In this document: positions 23,978-33,494 of the stretch, in pieces
How the letters are laid out: each line of letters begins with the position of its first letter
Position numbering within the stretch: position 1 is the stretch's first letter
DNA from: JAJFFW01 sp038534195
GTDB lineage: Bacteria; Pseudomonadota; Alphaproteobacteria; Caulobacterales; Parvularculaceae
Reading direction: 5' to 3'
DNA: 64,000 nt
Assembly (NCBI GenBank): GCA_038534195.1
Contig: JBCAXE010000002.1
Span: forward strand, 66,943 to 130,942
The notes under the pieces: generated by a model
The model's database searches: none
What the model was told of the DNA's origin: nothing
The model's input: the letters and a program-made list of their open reading frames with translations, nothing else
Translations under genes and position numbers: made by a program

Positions 23978-25081
23978 TTACCGCCGCGCAATCCCTTCCA
24001 CCAGATCGGCGAGCGCCGCCGCCGCGCCTTCCCGCACCCGGCCTTTGGCGCGCGCCGCCATCTCGGTAAGGCGCGCAGGCTCGGCCAGCAATGGCGTTAG
24101 CGCAGCTTTCAGCGCTTCTTCAGTGAATTCTTTTTCAGGCAAGACAATGGCGCCGCCCGCCTCAGAAAGAACACGCGCATTGCCCGTCTGATGATCGTCC
24201 ATGGCGATCGCGAGCGGCGTCAAGATTGAGGGGCGGCCGATCAGCGACAGCTCCGTCACCGTAGAGGCGCCGGCCCGCGCCATCACCAGATGCGCAGCCG
24301 CAATCCGCGCTGGAAGATCAGTGAAAAAGGGCGCGACCTCTTGGGCGACGCCCGCTTCCTTATAGATCGCCCGCACTGCGTCCGCTTCGCCTTCCCGCGC
24401 CTGATGGGTGACGTGAAGGCGCGCGCGGATCGGCTCCGGCAACGCTGCGATGACGTTTGGCGGTGCGCCGGAAAAGAGCGATGCGCCCTGGCTGCCGCCA
24501 AAAATCAGGATGTTGAGAACGCTGTCGTCGCTGATCGCCGGGTAAGGCGTTTCAGCGGCCGCCTTGACCGCATCGCGCACGGGGTTGCCCACTTCAATCA
24601 GGTTCGCGCGCGCCGGAGCCTTCTCCAACACCGAAAAGGCGTGCGCTGTGAATCTCGCCGAACCCGCAAGCTGGCGGTTGGCGCGCCCCAGAACGCCATT
24701 TTGTTCGTGCACACCGTAAGGAATTCTCATCATGGCGGCGGCCTTGGCGCCGATGAACGACGGATAGCCGCCAAACCCGACAGCGGCGGTGACGTCGCGT
24801 TTTTTAAATTCGGCAAGCGCCTTGAACAGCCCGCCGGCGATTGAAACGGCGGCGATCGCCTTCGCCACAACGCCGCCGATTGAGGGGCTTGCCGCGGAGA
24901 TCAGAATGCGGTCGTCTTCAGGGAAGTTTTGCGCATAGCGCGCGCCGCGTTCGTCAGTGACAAGGAGGATGCGCCGTCCCCGGCGGCGCAACTCCTGCGC
25001 CAACGCTTCAGCCGGAAACATGTGTCCGCCCGTGCCCCCAGCGGCGAGCGCGATCAGCGCGCCATCGCCCGGCCCCGTCAC
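23978..25081 (-). CDS. murG: Lipid II synthase (UDP-GlcNAc:undecaprenyl-PP-MurNAc-pentapeptide transferase)
   Basis: A peripheral inner-membrane GT-B glycosyltransferase that adds GlcNAc to lipid I. About 367 residues. The N-terminal glycine loop is ALAAGGTGGHMFPAEALAQ, the second G-loop segment is VGFGGYPSFIGAKAA, and the linker is YGVHEQNGVLGRANR. The UDP-GlcNAc-binding C-domain has NILIFGGSQGA and ARAGASTVTEL. I chose GTG 25081, which forms a GTGA overlap with the ftsW stop and has AAGGA nine bases upstream. A GTG 24 bases further upstream is the only longer alternative, and no ATG is available. The gene sits in the compact ftsW-murG-murC-murB stretch. Confidence 0.96.
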   Translation of the reverse strand: MTGPGDGALIALAAGGTGGHMFPAEALAQELRRRGRRILLVTDERGARYAQNFPEDDRILISAASPSIGGVVAKAIAAVSIAGGLFKALAEFKKRDVTAAVGFGGYPSFIGAKAAAMMRIPYGVHEQNGVLGRANRQLAGSARFTAHAFSVLEKAPARANLIEVGNPVRDAVKAAAETPYPAISDDSVLNILIFGGSQGASLFSGAPPNVIAALPEPIRARLHVTHQAREGEADAVRAIYKEAGVAQEVAPFFTDLPARIAAAHLVMARAGASTVTELSLIGRPSILTPLAIAMDDHQTGNARVLSEAGGAIVLPEKEFTEEALKAALTPLLAEPARLTEMAARAKGRVREGAAAALADLVEGIARR

Positions 25082-26217
25082 GGCATAATTTCCTTGCGCC
25101 GCCACGCGGCGCCCGGCGTGCGGGTCAGGGCGAGAACCAGCCCCAGCGACAGGCCCATCGCCAGAAGCGACGATCCGCCATAGGAAATAAACGGCAGCGT
25201 CATGCCTTTCGCCGGCAGCGCCCGCAGATTAACGCCAATATTGATAAAACTCTGCAGGCCCACCATCGCCGTCAGGCCGCAAACGGCGCATTGCGCGAAC
25301 AGGCTGTTAAGCCGCGAGGCGCGAAAATAAAGCCGCACGACCAGCACCGCGAATAAGCCGAGGATGACGAGACAAAAGAGGACGCCGAATTCCTCCGCCC
25401 CGACGGCGAAGATAAAGTCCGTGTGCGCATCGGGCAGTTGATGTTTGACGCTCGGTCCATCAACGCCTTTGCCGAATACGCCGCCGTTCTGAATGGCCTG
25501 CAGGGCTTTGTCGACCTGATAGGTTTCGCTGGTCTCAGGGTTTAAAAAGCCGTCGATCCGGCGCGCGAGGTGCGGTGAGAACGCGTAGCCGGCCATGATC
25601 GAGCCGATCCCGACGCCGCCGATCCCGACGATCCAGAGCCAGCTCCATCCCGCGATGAAAAACATCACCATCCAGATCGCGGTAATCAACGCCGCCTGCC
25701 CGAAATCCGGCTGCGCGACCATGAGCCCGGCGCAGAGGAAATAAAGCGCCATGGCGATCACCGCCCCCGGAAATGACGGATTGCGCGCGCCTTCCGCCAA
25801 CATCCAGGCGGCGGCGACAATGAACCCCGGCTTTAAAAATTCCGATGGCTGAAGAGAAAACGAACCGAACGTCAGCCATCGCTTGGCGCCGTTAATCTCA
25901 GGCCCAGCTAGAAGCGCCGTCGCCATCAGCAATAACGCGCCCGCAAACACAAAGACGCCGACGCGCCTCGCCTGCAGCGGCGATAACATTGAAACGGCGA
26001 TCATAACAATGAGCGCCGGTCCCAGAAAAAGCATCTGGCGAAGGGGAAAATGAAACTCGCTCGGTATCCGCAACCGCGTCGCCGCCGACGGCCCCGCCGC
26101 CAGCAACATCACAAAACCGATGAGGACAATGCCGCCGAGCAACATCAGGCTCACCCTGTCGATGGACCACCACCATTGCGCTAACGGCGATCGGTCAAGG
26201 CGCGACAGCGTCTTCAT
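25078..26217 (-). CDS. ftsW: Lipid II polymerase FtsW (SEDS family)
   Basis: A septum-specific peptidoglycan glycosyltransferase of the SEDS family, working with FtsI in the inner membrane. The 379 residues contain about ten hydrophobic segments starting near residue 20 (RVSLMLLGGIVLIGFVMLL). SEDS features are visible: the ...KRWLTFGSFSLQPSEFLKPG segment (residues 110-131), the catalytic-region DFGQAALIT and the conserved VKHQLPDAHTDFIFAVGAEEFG with the essential Asp and Glu near residues 260-280. The closing FISYGGSSLLAMGLSLGLVL is also present. It overlaps murD (ATGA) and murG (GTGA). Confidence 0.97.
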   Translation of the reverse strand: MKTLSRLDRSPLAQWWWSIDRVSLMLLGGIVLIGFVMLLAAGPSAATRLRIPSEFHFPLRQMLFLGPALIVMIAVSMLSPLQARRVGVFVFAGALLLMATALLAGPEINGAKRWLTFGSFSLQPSEFLKPGFIVAAAWMLAEGARNPSFPGAVIAMALYFLCAGLMVAQPDFGQAALITAIWMVMFFIAGWSWLWIVGIGGVGIGSIMAGYAFSPHLARRIDGFLNPETSETYQVDKALQAIQNGGVFGKGVDGPSVKHQLPDAHTDFIFAVGAEEFGVLFCLVILGLFAVLVVRLYFRASRLNSLFAQCAVCGLTAMVGLQSFINIGVNLRALPAKGMTLPFISYGGSSLLAMGLSLGLVLALTRTPGAAWRRKEIMP

Positions 26218-27650
26218 GCGGCCGCTCCGTTCTTTTCCGTCGGCGCCTCTTCCGCGGCGGCGGCCTCATCCATCACGAGCCGCCGAAAAGTCTCGCCGCG
26301 ATCTTCGAAATTTTTGAATTGGTCGTAGGACGCCGCCGCCGGCGACAGGAGAACAACAGGCGCCTTGAGGCCGCTCTGGCGCGCGTCGCGCGAGGCGCGC
26401 GAGACCGCCGCCGCAAGATTGCCGCACTGAACGCAGGGGGCCGCGCCGGCCAATTGCGCTTCGAATGTCTCCGCGCCGTTTCCGATCAGATAGGCGCCGC
26501 GCACGCGGTTCATCAAAGGGCGCAGCGCTTCAACGCCGCCCTCTTTGGGTTGGCCGCCCGCGATCCAGAAAATATCGTCATAGGCGGATAAAGCGCTCGC
26601 GGCGGCCTCAGCATTGGTCGCTTTGGAATCATTGACGAAAGTGACGTCGCCGATGCGCGTTATAATCTCAAGACGGTGGGCGAGCCCTTCAAACCGCTCC
26701 ATCGCTTTGACGGCCACTGAGGGCGCGACGCCGAGTTCAATGACGGCCGCAAGCGCCGCGCCGGCGTTTTGCCAATTGTGCGCGCCGCGCAGCGTTGCGA
26801 TGTGGTTGATTGCGCCCGCCTCGCCGCTTTTTTGCGCCATATTATAAAAGAGCCGCCCGTCCAGCGTGTAGACCCCGTGACCGAGCGCGCCCTCAGTCGA
26901 TACCGGCACCACTTTCGCGTTGCGCCGGCCCGACAGAATGGCGCAAACACCCTGACAATGCGCGTCATCGACGCCGATAATCGCCGTGTCTTCCGCTGTC
27001 TGATTATAAAAAATGCGCTGCTTTGCGGCGAGATAGCGCGCCATGTCGCCATGACGGTCAAGATGGTCCGGCGATACGTTCAGCAAGGTCGCGATATTCG
27101 CGCGCAGCGAGGCGGCGAGATCAAGCTGAAACGACGACAGCTCCAATACATAGATGCGCTCGCGATCGAAAGGCGGCATCGCCAGGAGCGGATTGCCGAT
27201 ATTGCCGCCCATGAAGACGTCGCGGCCGGTCTCGGCGAGAATATGAGTAATAAGCGCCGTGCAGGTTGATTTGCCGTTCGAGCCCGTGATGGCGACGATC
27301 TTGGGACGGTCCTTTTCCGGCGTCGCGTTCACCGCCATGGCGAACAGCTCCAGATCGCCGAGAATTTTCACCTTCGCCGAGCGTGCTTTGCGCACAATCG
27401 GGTGGGGTTTGGGAAATGTCAGAGGAATGCCGGGGCTCAGGCACAGAAACTGAAGCTCCGCCCACGGCCAGTTTTTCGGATGATCAGCGGCGTAAGCAGT
27501 GTTCTTCGTCTTCTCGCGGGCGGCGGAATTTTCATCCCAGGTAAAGACCTGCGCGCCGGACGCCACCAGCGCCTCAGCGGCGGCGAGCCCTGTGGCGCCG
27601 AGTCCAAAAACGGCGGTCTTTTTATTTTTAAGATCCGGCAAATGGATCAT
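26214..27650 (-). CDS. murD: UDP-N-acetylmuramoyl-L-alanine--D-glutamate ligase
   Basis: Adds D-glutamate to UDP-MurNAc-L-Ala in the cytosol. The 478-residue product begins with a Rossmann segment (TAVFGLGATGLAAAEAL near residue 12). The ATP P-loop AITGSNGKSTCTALI is near residue 120, the carbamylated-lysine/metal region includes YVLELSSFQLD and NVSPDHLDRHG, and the C-terminal domain contains FVNDSKATNAEAAASAL and LLSPAAASYDQFKNFEDRG, all diagnostic of MurD. Its start is 24 bases before mraY ends in transcription order (mraY precedes it). It is followed by ftsW with an ATGA overlap. Confidence 0.97.
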   Translation of the reverse strand: MIHLPDLKNKKTAVFGLGATGLAAAEALVASGAQVFTWDENSAAREKTKNTAYAADHPKNWPWAELQFLCLSPGIPLTFPKPHPIVRKARSAKVKILGDLELFAMAVNATPEKDRPKIVAITGSNGKSTCTALITHILAETGRDVFMGGNIGNPLLAMPPFDRERIYVLELSSFQLDLAASLRANIATLLNVSPDHLDRHGDMARYLAAKQRIFYNQTAEDTAIIGVDDAHCQGVCAILSGRRNAKVVPVSTEGALGHGVYTLDGRLFYNMAQKSGEAGAINHIATLRGAHNWQNAGAALAAVIELGVAPSVAVKAMERFEGLAHRLEIITRIGDVTFVNDSKATNAEAAASALSAYDDIFWIAGGQPKEGGVEALRPLMNRVRGAYLIGNGAETFEAQLAGAAPCVQCGNLAAAVSRASRDARQSGLKAPVVLLSPAAASYDQFKNFEDRGETFRRLVMDEAAAAEEAPTEKNGAAA

Positions 27651-27674
27651 AACGCCTGTTCCTGTCCCGTTTGT

Positions 27675-28781
27675 TTACCGCAGCTTCAATGTCGCAAGAC
27701 CAATCAGCGCAAGGATCACCGCAACGATCCAGAAGCGAATAACGATGGTCGATTCCTTCCAGCCGAGCTGTTCGAAATGGTGATGGATCGGCGCCATTCG
27801 AAACACGCGCTTGCCGAACAATTTGAACGAGGCGATCTGGATCATCACCGACAATCCTTCGAGCACGAAAAGTCCGCCAACGATCGCCAACACAATCTCA
27901 TGTTTGGCGGCCACGGCAATTGACCCGATAGCGCCGCCGAGCGCGAGCGAGCCCGTATCGCCCATGAAGATCGCCGCGGGCGGCGCATTGTACCATAAAA
28001 AGCCAAGCCCGGCCCCGATGATCGCCCCGCAAATAATGGCAAGCTCCCCGACGCCCGGCACGTAAATCACCTGAAGGTAATCGGCGAAGTCGGCGCGGCC
28101 GACGAGATAGGCGATCAACATATAAGTGGCCGCCGCGATCATTACCGGCACGGTTGCAAGACCGTCGAGGCCGTCAGTTAAGTTCACTGTGTTGGAGGCG
28201 CCGACGATCACGAAGGCAGCGAACGGCACAAACATGAAGCCGAGGGGAATTGCAAAATTCTTGAAGAACGGCACCGGCACCGAACTCGCCATGCCGGGCG
28301 TTGCATCGGGCGCCGCGCCGAGCGTGCGCATACAGGCATAGCCCGCCACCAGCGCGAGCGCGAACTGGAAGATCAGTTTGAAACTGCCGATGACGCCGCT
28401 CGTATTCTGTTTGGTGACTTTCAGATAATCATCGATGAAGCCGAGCGCGCCGAAGCCGAGCGTGACGCCGATGACGATCCACACATAAGGATTGTCGAGG
28501 CGCGCCCAGAGAAACGTCGCGACGGTAAGCGATAACAGGATCAGGACCCCGCCCATGGTCGGCGTGCCTGCTTTTTCGATAATGTGACTTTGCGGCCCGT
28601 CATCACGGATCGGCTGACCGCGCCCCTGCTTGCGCCGCATCCAGCGGATCAGCGAGGGCCCGAGCAAAAAAGAGATAATCAACGCTGTCATCACCGCGCC
28701 GCCCGTCCTGAAGGTCAGGTAACGAAACACGTTGAAAAGCTGAAAATCCTCAGCCAACGGCGTAAGTAAATGATAGAGCAT
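27675..28781 (-). CDS. mraY: Phospho-N-acetylmuramoyl-pentapeptide-transferase
   Basis: An integral membrane enzyme that transfers phospho-MurNAc-pentapeptide to undecaprenyl phosphate, forming lipid I. The 368-residue protein has ten hydrophobic helices and the MraY signatures: KAGTPTMGGVLILLSL near residue 70, the Asp-rich GFIDDYLKVTKQNTSG near 115, NTVNLTDGLDGLA near 208, MGDTGSLALGG near 278, and the C-terminal MAPIHHHFEQLGW near 335. Catalytic Asp residues are present in each. The N-terminus (LYHLLTPLAEDF) is typical, supporting the chosen ATG. It follows murF by 38 bases. Confidence 0.98.
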   Translation of the reverse strand: MLYHLLTPLAEDFQLFNVFRYLTFRTGGAVMTALIISFLLGPSLIRWMRRKQGRGQPIRDDGPQSHIIEKAGTPTMGGVLILLSLTVATFLWARLDNPYVWIVIGVTLGFGALGFIDDYLKVTKQNTSGVIGSFKLIFQFALALVAGYACMRTLGAAPDATPGMASSVPVPFFKNFAIPLGFMFVPFAAFVIVGASNTVNLTDGLDGLATVPVMIAAATYMLIAYLVGRADFADYLQVIYVPGVGELAIICGAIIGAGLGFLWYNAPPAAIFMGDTGSLALGGAIGSIAVAAKHEIVLAIVGGLFVLEGLSVMIQIASFKLFGKRVFRMAPIHHHFEQLGWKESTIVIRFWIVAVILALIGLATLKLR

Positions 28782-28819
28782 AATATACAGGTCTTTTCTG
28801 AGTTATTATCCGGCGACAC

Positions 28820-30268
28820 TCACCCCGTTTTGCGCTTCTTTTCAAGGCTTGCACGCTCCAGCATGCCGATCAGCGCGCTGACGCCGGACGCGTTGGACCC
28901 CTTCACGAGAAGGACGTCGCCATCCTGCAACTCGCCCAGGATCGCCGACGCGACCGCGTCGAGCGTTTCGCCTGCGCCCGCGCGCATCGCCGCTGGCGCT
29001 GCATCATGGAGATGGCGCATGAAACCGCCTGAAACGTAGAGCCGATCGACCCCGGCGTCGATAAGATGGGGCGCGAGGTCTGCGTGAAATTTCGGCGCGT
29101 CCGGCCCTAATTCCAGCATGTCGCCGAGGAGCGCGATCCGGCGGCCGGTCCCGCGCGGGCGCGCCGCGCCGAGAAGCGCGATCGCCGCCGCCATCGAGGT
29201 GGGGTTGGCGTTGTAGCTCTCGTCGATCAGCGTAATCGACCCGTCGTCGATTGAAATTTCCTGGCGCGCGCCGCGCCCCGCCCCGGCGCCGTGATCTTTG
29301 AGCGCCCCGGCTGCTGCGTCCACATCGGCGCCCGCCGCCGCGCACGCCGCCAACACCGCTAGCGAATTGACCGCATGGTGCTTGCCCGGCGCGCCGAGCG
29401 CATAAGAAATTTCCCGGTCGAACAGCGCGGCGGTGATGCGCGCGCCGCCGGGTGATTCCTCGTAGGTGTTGAGCCGCACGTCGGCGTCGGCGCTTTCTCC
29501 GAAGGTGAGCAATTTTGAAATGCCGGCCTCTTCCGCGCGCTGGCGCAGGATCGGAAAATGTTCATTGTCGATCGGGAGAACGGCCGCGCCGCCGCGCACC
29601 ACGCCCGCGAAAATTTCCGCCTTCGCCTCAGCGATCATCTCCACGCTATCGAAGAATTCGAGATGCGCCGCCGCAACCGTGGTGATGATCGCCACATGCG
29701 GCGCAACCAATTGCGAAAGCGGCGTGATCTCGCCCGCATGGTTCATGCCGATTTCGAAGACACCATAGTCCGCGCGCATGGGCAACGCCGCAAGGGTCAG
29801 CGGCACGCCCCAGTGATTGTTGAAGCTTTTATCCGCCGCATGGACTTCCCCGCCGACCGCGAGCGCCGTGCGCAGCATTTCTTTGACGGTGGTTTTACCG
29901 ACGCTGCCGGTGACGCCGATGCGTTTGCCGAAATTGCGCAGGCGCGCCGCCGCCGCCAGATCGCGCAGGCCTTCCAGCGTATCGTGCACGAGAAGCAGCG
30001 GCGCGCCGTCGGGCGCATCTTCCGGCGCGCGCGCCACGAGCGCCGCCGACGCGCCTTTGTCAAACGCGCTCTGCAGAAATTCGTGGCCGTCGCGGGCGTC
30101 CTTCAACGCCACAAAGAGCTCGCCCGGCTTGATCGTGCGGGTGTCGATCGAAACGCCGCTCGCGGCCCATTCCTCCGCAAACCAACGATCCGGATCGCCG
30201 CCGCGCGCGCACAAAGCGCCACCCGTGGCGGCGGCGGCCTCATAAGCGGTCCATAAACCTTCGCTCAT
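28820..30268 (-). CDS. murF: UDP-N-acetylmuramoyl-tripeptide--D-alanyl-D-alanine ligase
   Basis: Adds the D-Ala-D-Ala unit made by DdlB to complete the pentapeptide precursor. About 482 residues. The N-domain ends around residue 100 (GVSIDTRTIKPGELFVAL). The P-loop is GVTGSVGKTTVKEML, the central region contains FEIGMNHAGEI and NNHWGVPLTLA, and the C-domain carries LIDESYNANPTSMAAAI and LLGDMLELG. ATG 30268 is chosen because AAGGAG precedes it by eight bases; a longer frame from 30328 adds 20 basic residues. It overlaps the murE 3' region boundary by none and starts 26 bases after the murE stop in transcription order. Confidence 0.97.
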   Translation of the reverse strand: MSEGLWTAYEAAAATGGALCARGGDPDRWFAEEWAASGVSIDTRTIKPGELFVALKDARDGHEFLQSAFDKGASAALVARAPEDAPDGAPLLLVHDTLEGLRDLAAAARLRNFGKRIGVTGSVGKTTVKEMLRTALAVGGEVHAADKSFNNHWGVPLTLAALPMRADYGVFEIGMNHAGEITPLSQLVAPHVAIITTVAAAHLEFFDSVEMIAEAKAEIFAGVVRGGAAVLPIDNEHFPILRQRAEEAGISKLLTFGESADADVRLNTYEESPGGARITAALFDREISYALGAPGKHHAVNSLAVLAACAAAGADVDAAAGALKDHGAGAGRGARQEISIDDGSITLIDESYNANPTSMAAAIALLGAARPRGTGRRIALLGDMLELGPDAPKFHADLAPHLIDAGVDRLYVSGGFMRHLHDAAPAAMRAGAGETLDAVASAILGELQDGDVLLVKGSNASGVSALIGMLERASLEKKRKTG

Positions 30269-30293
30269 CGCTTCTACTCCTTCCATACCCCGC

Positions 30294-31715
30294 CTAAGAG
30301 AGACGACCCGCCGCCTCGCGCGCAACATCCCCGTCGTTAAACGCCAGCGTTTTGTCCCCGATGATTTGTCCTGTCTCGTGGCCCTTGCCGGCGATCAACA
30401 GAACGTCGCCTGCGGCGACCATCGCAACCCCATGCGCAATGGCCTCCGCACGATCTCCAATTTCAACGGCGCCCGGCGCGCCGCGCAGAACGGCGGCGCG
30501 GATCGCCGCCGGGTTCTCGTGGCGCGGATTATCGTCTGTCACGATCACTGTATCCGCCGTCGTCGCGGCTTGGCCCATGAGCGGGCGCTTTTCCTTGTCG
30601 CGGTCGCCGCCAGCGCCGATGATGACGATCAGGCGCCCATCCGTATGCGGTTTAATCGCTTTGATCGCCGTCGCCACAGCGTCGGGCGTATGGGCGTAAT
30701 CCACGTATATCGCCCCGCCGCGCGCCTCGGCGACGCGTTCCATGCGGCCGGGCGCGCCTTCAAGATTGCCCAGCGCCGGCAGCACGCGATCCGCCGGCTC
30801 GCCGCTCGCCATCACAATCGCCGCAGCGAGAAGCGCGTTTTCCGCCTGAAACGCGCCGATCAATGGCAAATCCGCCTCGAAGTTCGCGCCGCCTGAATGG
30901 ATGCGAAGCCGTAACCCGTCCGGCGTCGGCGCGCAGGTTGTCAATCGAAGATCAACGCCCGCGGCGCCGCTTGTTATCGTGCGCACGCCCCTCGCCTCGG
31001 CGCACGCGGCGACGTCGCTCGCGCCTTCTCCGTCGGCATTGATAACGGCGACGCCATCAGCGGCCAGCAAATCTGTAAACAGACGTTTTTTTGCTGAGAA
31101 ATAATCGTCGTATGTGTCGTGGAAATCCAGATGGTCCTGGGTGAGGTTCGTGAACGCCGCCACTGAAAAGCGCACGCCGTCCGCCCGGTGTTGCGCCAGC
31201 GCGTGGCTGGAGACTTCCATGGCGAGGTGCGTCACGCCCGCCTCCTCCATTGCAGAGAGCGTTTGGTGAAGCTCGATGGGCTCAGGCGTCGTATGCCGTA
31301 AGGTTTTGGCGTAGCCCGGCGCCTCAGCGCCAAGCGTGCCGAGGCTCCCAGCGTTTTCGCCAAGACGCCGCCAGAGCTGCGCCGCGAAACGGGCTGTCGA
31401 CGTCTTGCCGTTCGTGCCGGTGACGCCAGCGATCATGCGCGGCTGGCCGGCGTAGAAGTGCGCCGCCATATGGGCGAGCCGGCGGCGCGGTTGATCATCA
31501 TGAACGGTCGGGACGGAGGCGCGCACCGACGGCGGGGCCAAAACCGCGGCCGCGCCGTTTTTGATCGCCTGATCCACAAAGTCCGCCCCATCGACTTGCG
31601 CGCCGGGTAACGCGGCGAAGAGAAAGCCGTCGCGCACCGCCCGGCTGTCTACCGCCAGTCCGGAAATCTCCGGGTCCGGATCATGAGACTGACCGGTCAG
31701 ACGCGAGAGTTTCAT
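30294..31715 (-). CDS. murE: UDP-MurNAc-L-Ala-D-Glu:meso-diaminopimelate ligase
   Basis: Adds the third stem residue to UDP-MurNAc-L-Ala-D-Glu. The 473-residue protein has the DSRAVRDGFLFAALPG N-domain segment, P-loop GVTGTNGKTSTARFA near residue 112, and MEVSSHALAQHRADG with the conserved His. The C-domain has VDYAHTPDA and the DNPR specificity motif (VTDDNPRHE). DNPR marks meso-diaminopimelate rather than lysine as the amino-acid substrate, as expected in Gram-negative bacteria. It overlaps the ftsI 3' end by four bases (ATGA) and precedes murF. Confidence 0.97.
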   Translation of the reverse strand: MKLSRLTGQSHDPDPEISGLAVDSRAVRDGFLFAALPGAQVDGADFVDQAIKNGAAAVLAPPSVRASVPTVHDDQPRRRLAHMAAHFYAGQPRMIAGVTGTNGKTSTARFAAQLWRRLGENAGSLGTLGAEAPGYAKTLRHTTPEPIELHQTLSAMEEAGVTHLAMEVSSHALAQHRADGVRFSVAAFTNLTQDHLDFHDTYDDYFSAKKRLFTDLLAADGVAVINADGEGASDVAACAEARGVRTITSGAAGVDLRLTTCAPTPDGLRLRIHSGGANFEADLPLIGAFQAENALLAAAIVMASGEPADRVLPALGNLEGAPGRMERVAEARGGAIYVDYAHTPDAVATAIKAIKPHTDGRLIVIIGAGGDRDKEKRPLMGQAATTADTVIVTDDNPRHENPAAIRAAVLRGAPGAVEIGDRAEAIAHGVAMVAAGDVLLIAGKGHETGQIIGDKTLAFNDGDVAREAAGRLS

Positions 31716-33472
31716 CGTGCGCCGTCCATCGCCGCGCCGGCGCCGTGCTTGTCGCCGGCTTGCGTTACCTGTTGCGGTTCAAAAAAGGCGGCCAGCGCTT
31801 CGTTTTCGCTCACCGCCATAACGCCGAGGATTGGCGCCAGCCGTTCGACCGTGCGCGCAAATGTGGGCGCAGCGTTCCACCCGGCGGTGGCGTACCCCAT
31901 GGTCTCTTTAATCACTTGCGGCTCGTCGAGCGAAACCAACACCGCGTATCGCGGCGCATATCCCGGAAACGCGCCGACAAAGCTCGCAATCCGCGTTGAG
32001 CGATCATAGCCGCCGCGCACCGGCTTGTCGGCGGTCGCCGTCTTGCCGATGGGAAAATAGCCCTCCACATCGGCGAAGCTCGCCGTGCCGTTCGTCAGAA
32101 CGCGGCGCAAGATCCGGCGCATGACAGCGCTTGTCTCGGGAGAGAAAACCTGCGCGCCGTCCCGGGCGGCGTCGACTTTCAGGAATGTGGGCGGCCGATA
32201 CGCGCCGCCATTCACCACGGCGCAAAACGCGCTGAGGAGATGCAAGGGCGTCACCGATATGCCGTGCCCATAGGAAACCGTCGCCGCTTCAACCGGCCCC
32301 CATTGCCACGGCAGGTCCGGCGATCTGTTCTCCGGCAGTTCAATCGCCAGCGGATCAAATAAGCCGAGCGCTTCCAGATACATTTTCTGGGAGGCGACGC
32401 CGAGATCTTCGGCCACCTGCACGATGCCGATATTGGAGGAGTGCTGAACAACTTCAGACAAAGTCAGGACCCGGTTCTCGCCGTGGAAATCATGAATGGT
32501 GCGATCGGCCACCATGTAATTGCCGCGCGCGTCATAGGTGGCGCCCTCGCGGGTGACGCCGGCCTCAAGCGCCGCCGCCGCCGTGATCGCCTTGAACGCC
32601 GAGCCAAGCTCATAACGGTCATAAGTGGCGCGATTGCGACGCCAATCGGCTTCGACGGCGCCCGGCGCGTTGGGGTCAAAATCGGGCAGGCTCGCCAGCG
32701 CGATCACCTCTCCCGTGGTCACATCCATGACGCCAGCCCAACCGGCTTTGGCGTGAAACTTCTTGATCGCCGCATCAAGCTCGCGCTCAAGGGCTTGCTG
32801 CGCGCGCACGTCAATGGAGGTCACCAGCGGCGCCGCGGCGCCCGTTTGATCAAGGTAGGCTTCGAGCCCCATGACGCCGCCCTTGCCGGGCTCAGTGTGG
32901 CCGACAATGTGCGCCGCCAAATCCCCTTGCGGATAATAGCGCTTCGCGCGCGGGCTAAAGCGCACGCCGGGCAATCCAAGATTAAAGACCGCGTCCTGCT
33001 GCGCCGGCGTCAGACTTGGCGATACTTCCACATAGCGCCCATTTTCAAGCTTTGCGCGCAACGCCTCCGCGTCGATGTCGCTGAGAATTTCGCCGAGCCG
33101 CGCCGACGTCTCGTGCGCGTCCCAAACCTCGGCGCCGGCTACCTCAAGAGCGATCACGGGCAGGTTAGTGGCGAAGATTTTGCCGTTCCGGTCAAGCATA
33201 TCCGGACGCAGACGGTCTTGCGCATCGGCAAAAGCCGGCGCGCTGGCGGCGCCCGGCGATCCGCCAAGCGCGATATAGCTGACGCGCGCGCCGAGCGTTA
33301 AAAAGGCCGCAAAGAAAACGACGGCGCACATGCCGATGCGTTTGCGCGAGCGCTGCGCCAGCCGGGCGCGCGATCCGGCGACGGTCAAATGCGCGCTCGT
33401 GACCGGCTGCGCGAGCGGGCTCTCTTCAATCACATAAGCCTTGGCTTTGTTCTTCGAAAAAAAGAGGCCCAT
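31712..33472 (-). CDS. ftsI: Septal peptidoglycan transpeptidase FtsI (PBP3)
   Basis: A class B penicillin-binding protein that cross-links septal peptidoglycan together with FtsW. The 586 residues comprise a short cytosolic tail, one membrane anchor near residues 43-62 (MCAVVFFAAFLTLGARVSYIA), the PBP dimerisation/pedestal domain (about 75-230) and the transpeptidase domain (about 240-570). The SxxK nucleophile motif is SAFK near residue 290 and the SxN motif is SSN (VQHSSNIGIV) near 345. The third motif, normally KTG, reads KTA (Lys477-Thr-Ala479) in FPIGKTATADKP; the codon is clearly GCG. The protein is otherwise complete, so this is probably a functional variant. It follows ftsL by 22 bases. 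Confidence 0.95.
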   Translation of the reverse strand: MGLFFSKNKAKAYVIEESPLAQPVTSAHLTVAGSRARLAQRSRKRIGMCAVVFFAAFLTLGARVSYIALGGSPGAASAPAFADAQDRLRPDMLDRNGKIFATNLPVIALEVAGAEVWDAHETSARLGEILSDIDAEALRAKLENGRYVEVSPSLTPAQQDAVFNLGLPGVRFSPRAKRYYPQGDLAAHIVGHTEPGKGGVMGLEAYLDQTGAAAPLVTSIDVRAQQALERELDAAIKKFHAKAGWAGVMDVTTGEVIALASLPDFDPNAPGAVEADWRRNRATYDRYELGSAFKAITAAAALEAGVTREGATYDARGNYMVADRTIHDFHGENRVLTLSEVVQHSSNIGIVQVAEDLGVASQKMYLEALGLFDPLAIELPENRSPDLPWQWGPVEAATVSYGHGISVTPLHLLSAFCAVVNGGAYRPPTFLKVDAARDGAQVFSPETSAVMRRILRRVLTNGTASFADVEGYFPIGKTATADKPVRGGYDRSTRIASFVGAFPGYAPRYAVLVSLDEPQVIKETMGYATAGWNAAPTFARTVERLAPILGVMAVSENEALAAFFEPQQVTQAGDKHGAGAAMDGAR

Positions 33473-33494
33473 GACGCGCGTGTCCTTTCACGGA

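Noticed and set aside
22519..24069. Long plus-strand frame of 516 codons opposite murB/murC
   Set aside because: It is the antisense of murC and neighbours. The predicted protein is His/Arg-rich with no motif, a usual mirror frame of GC-rich genes.
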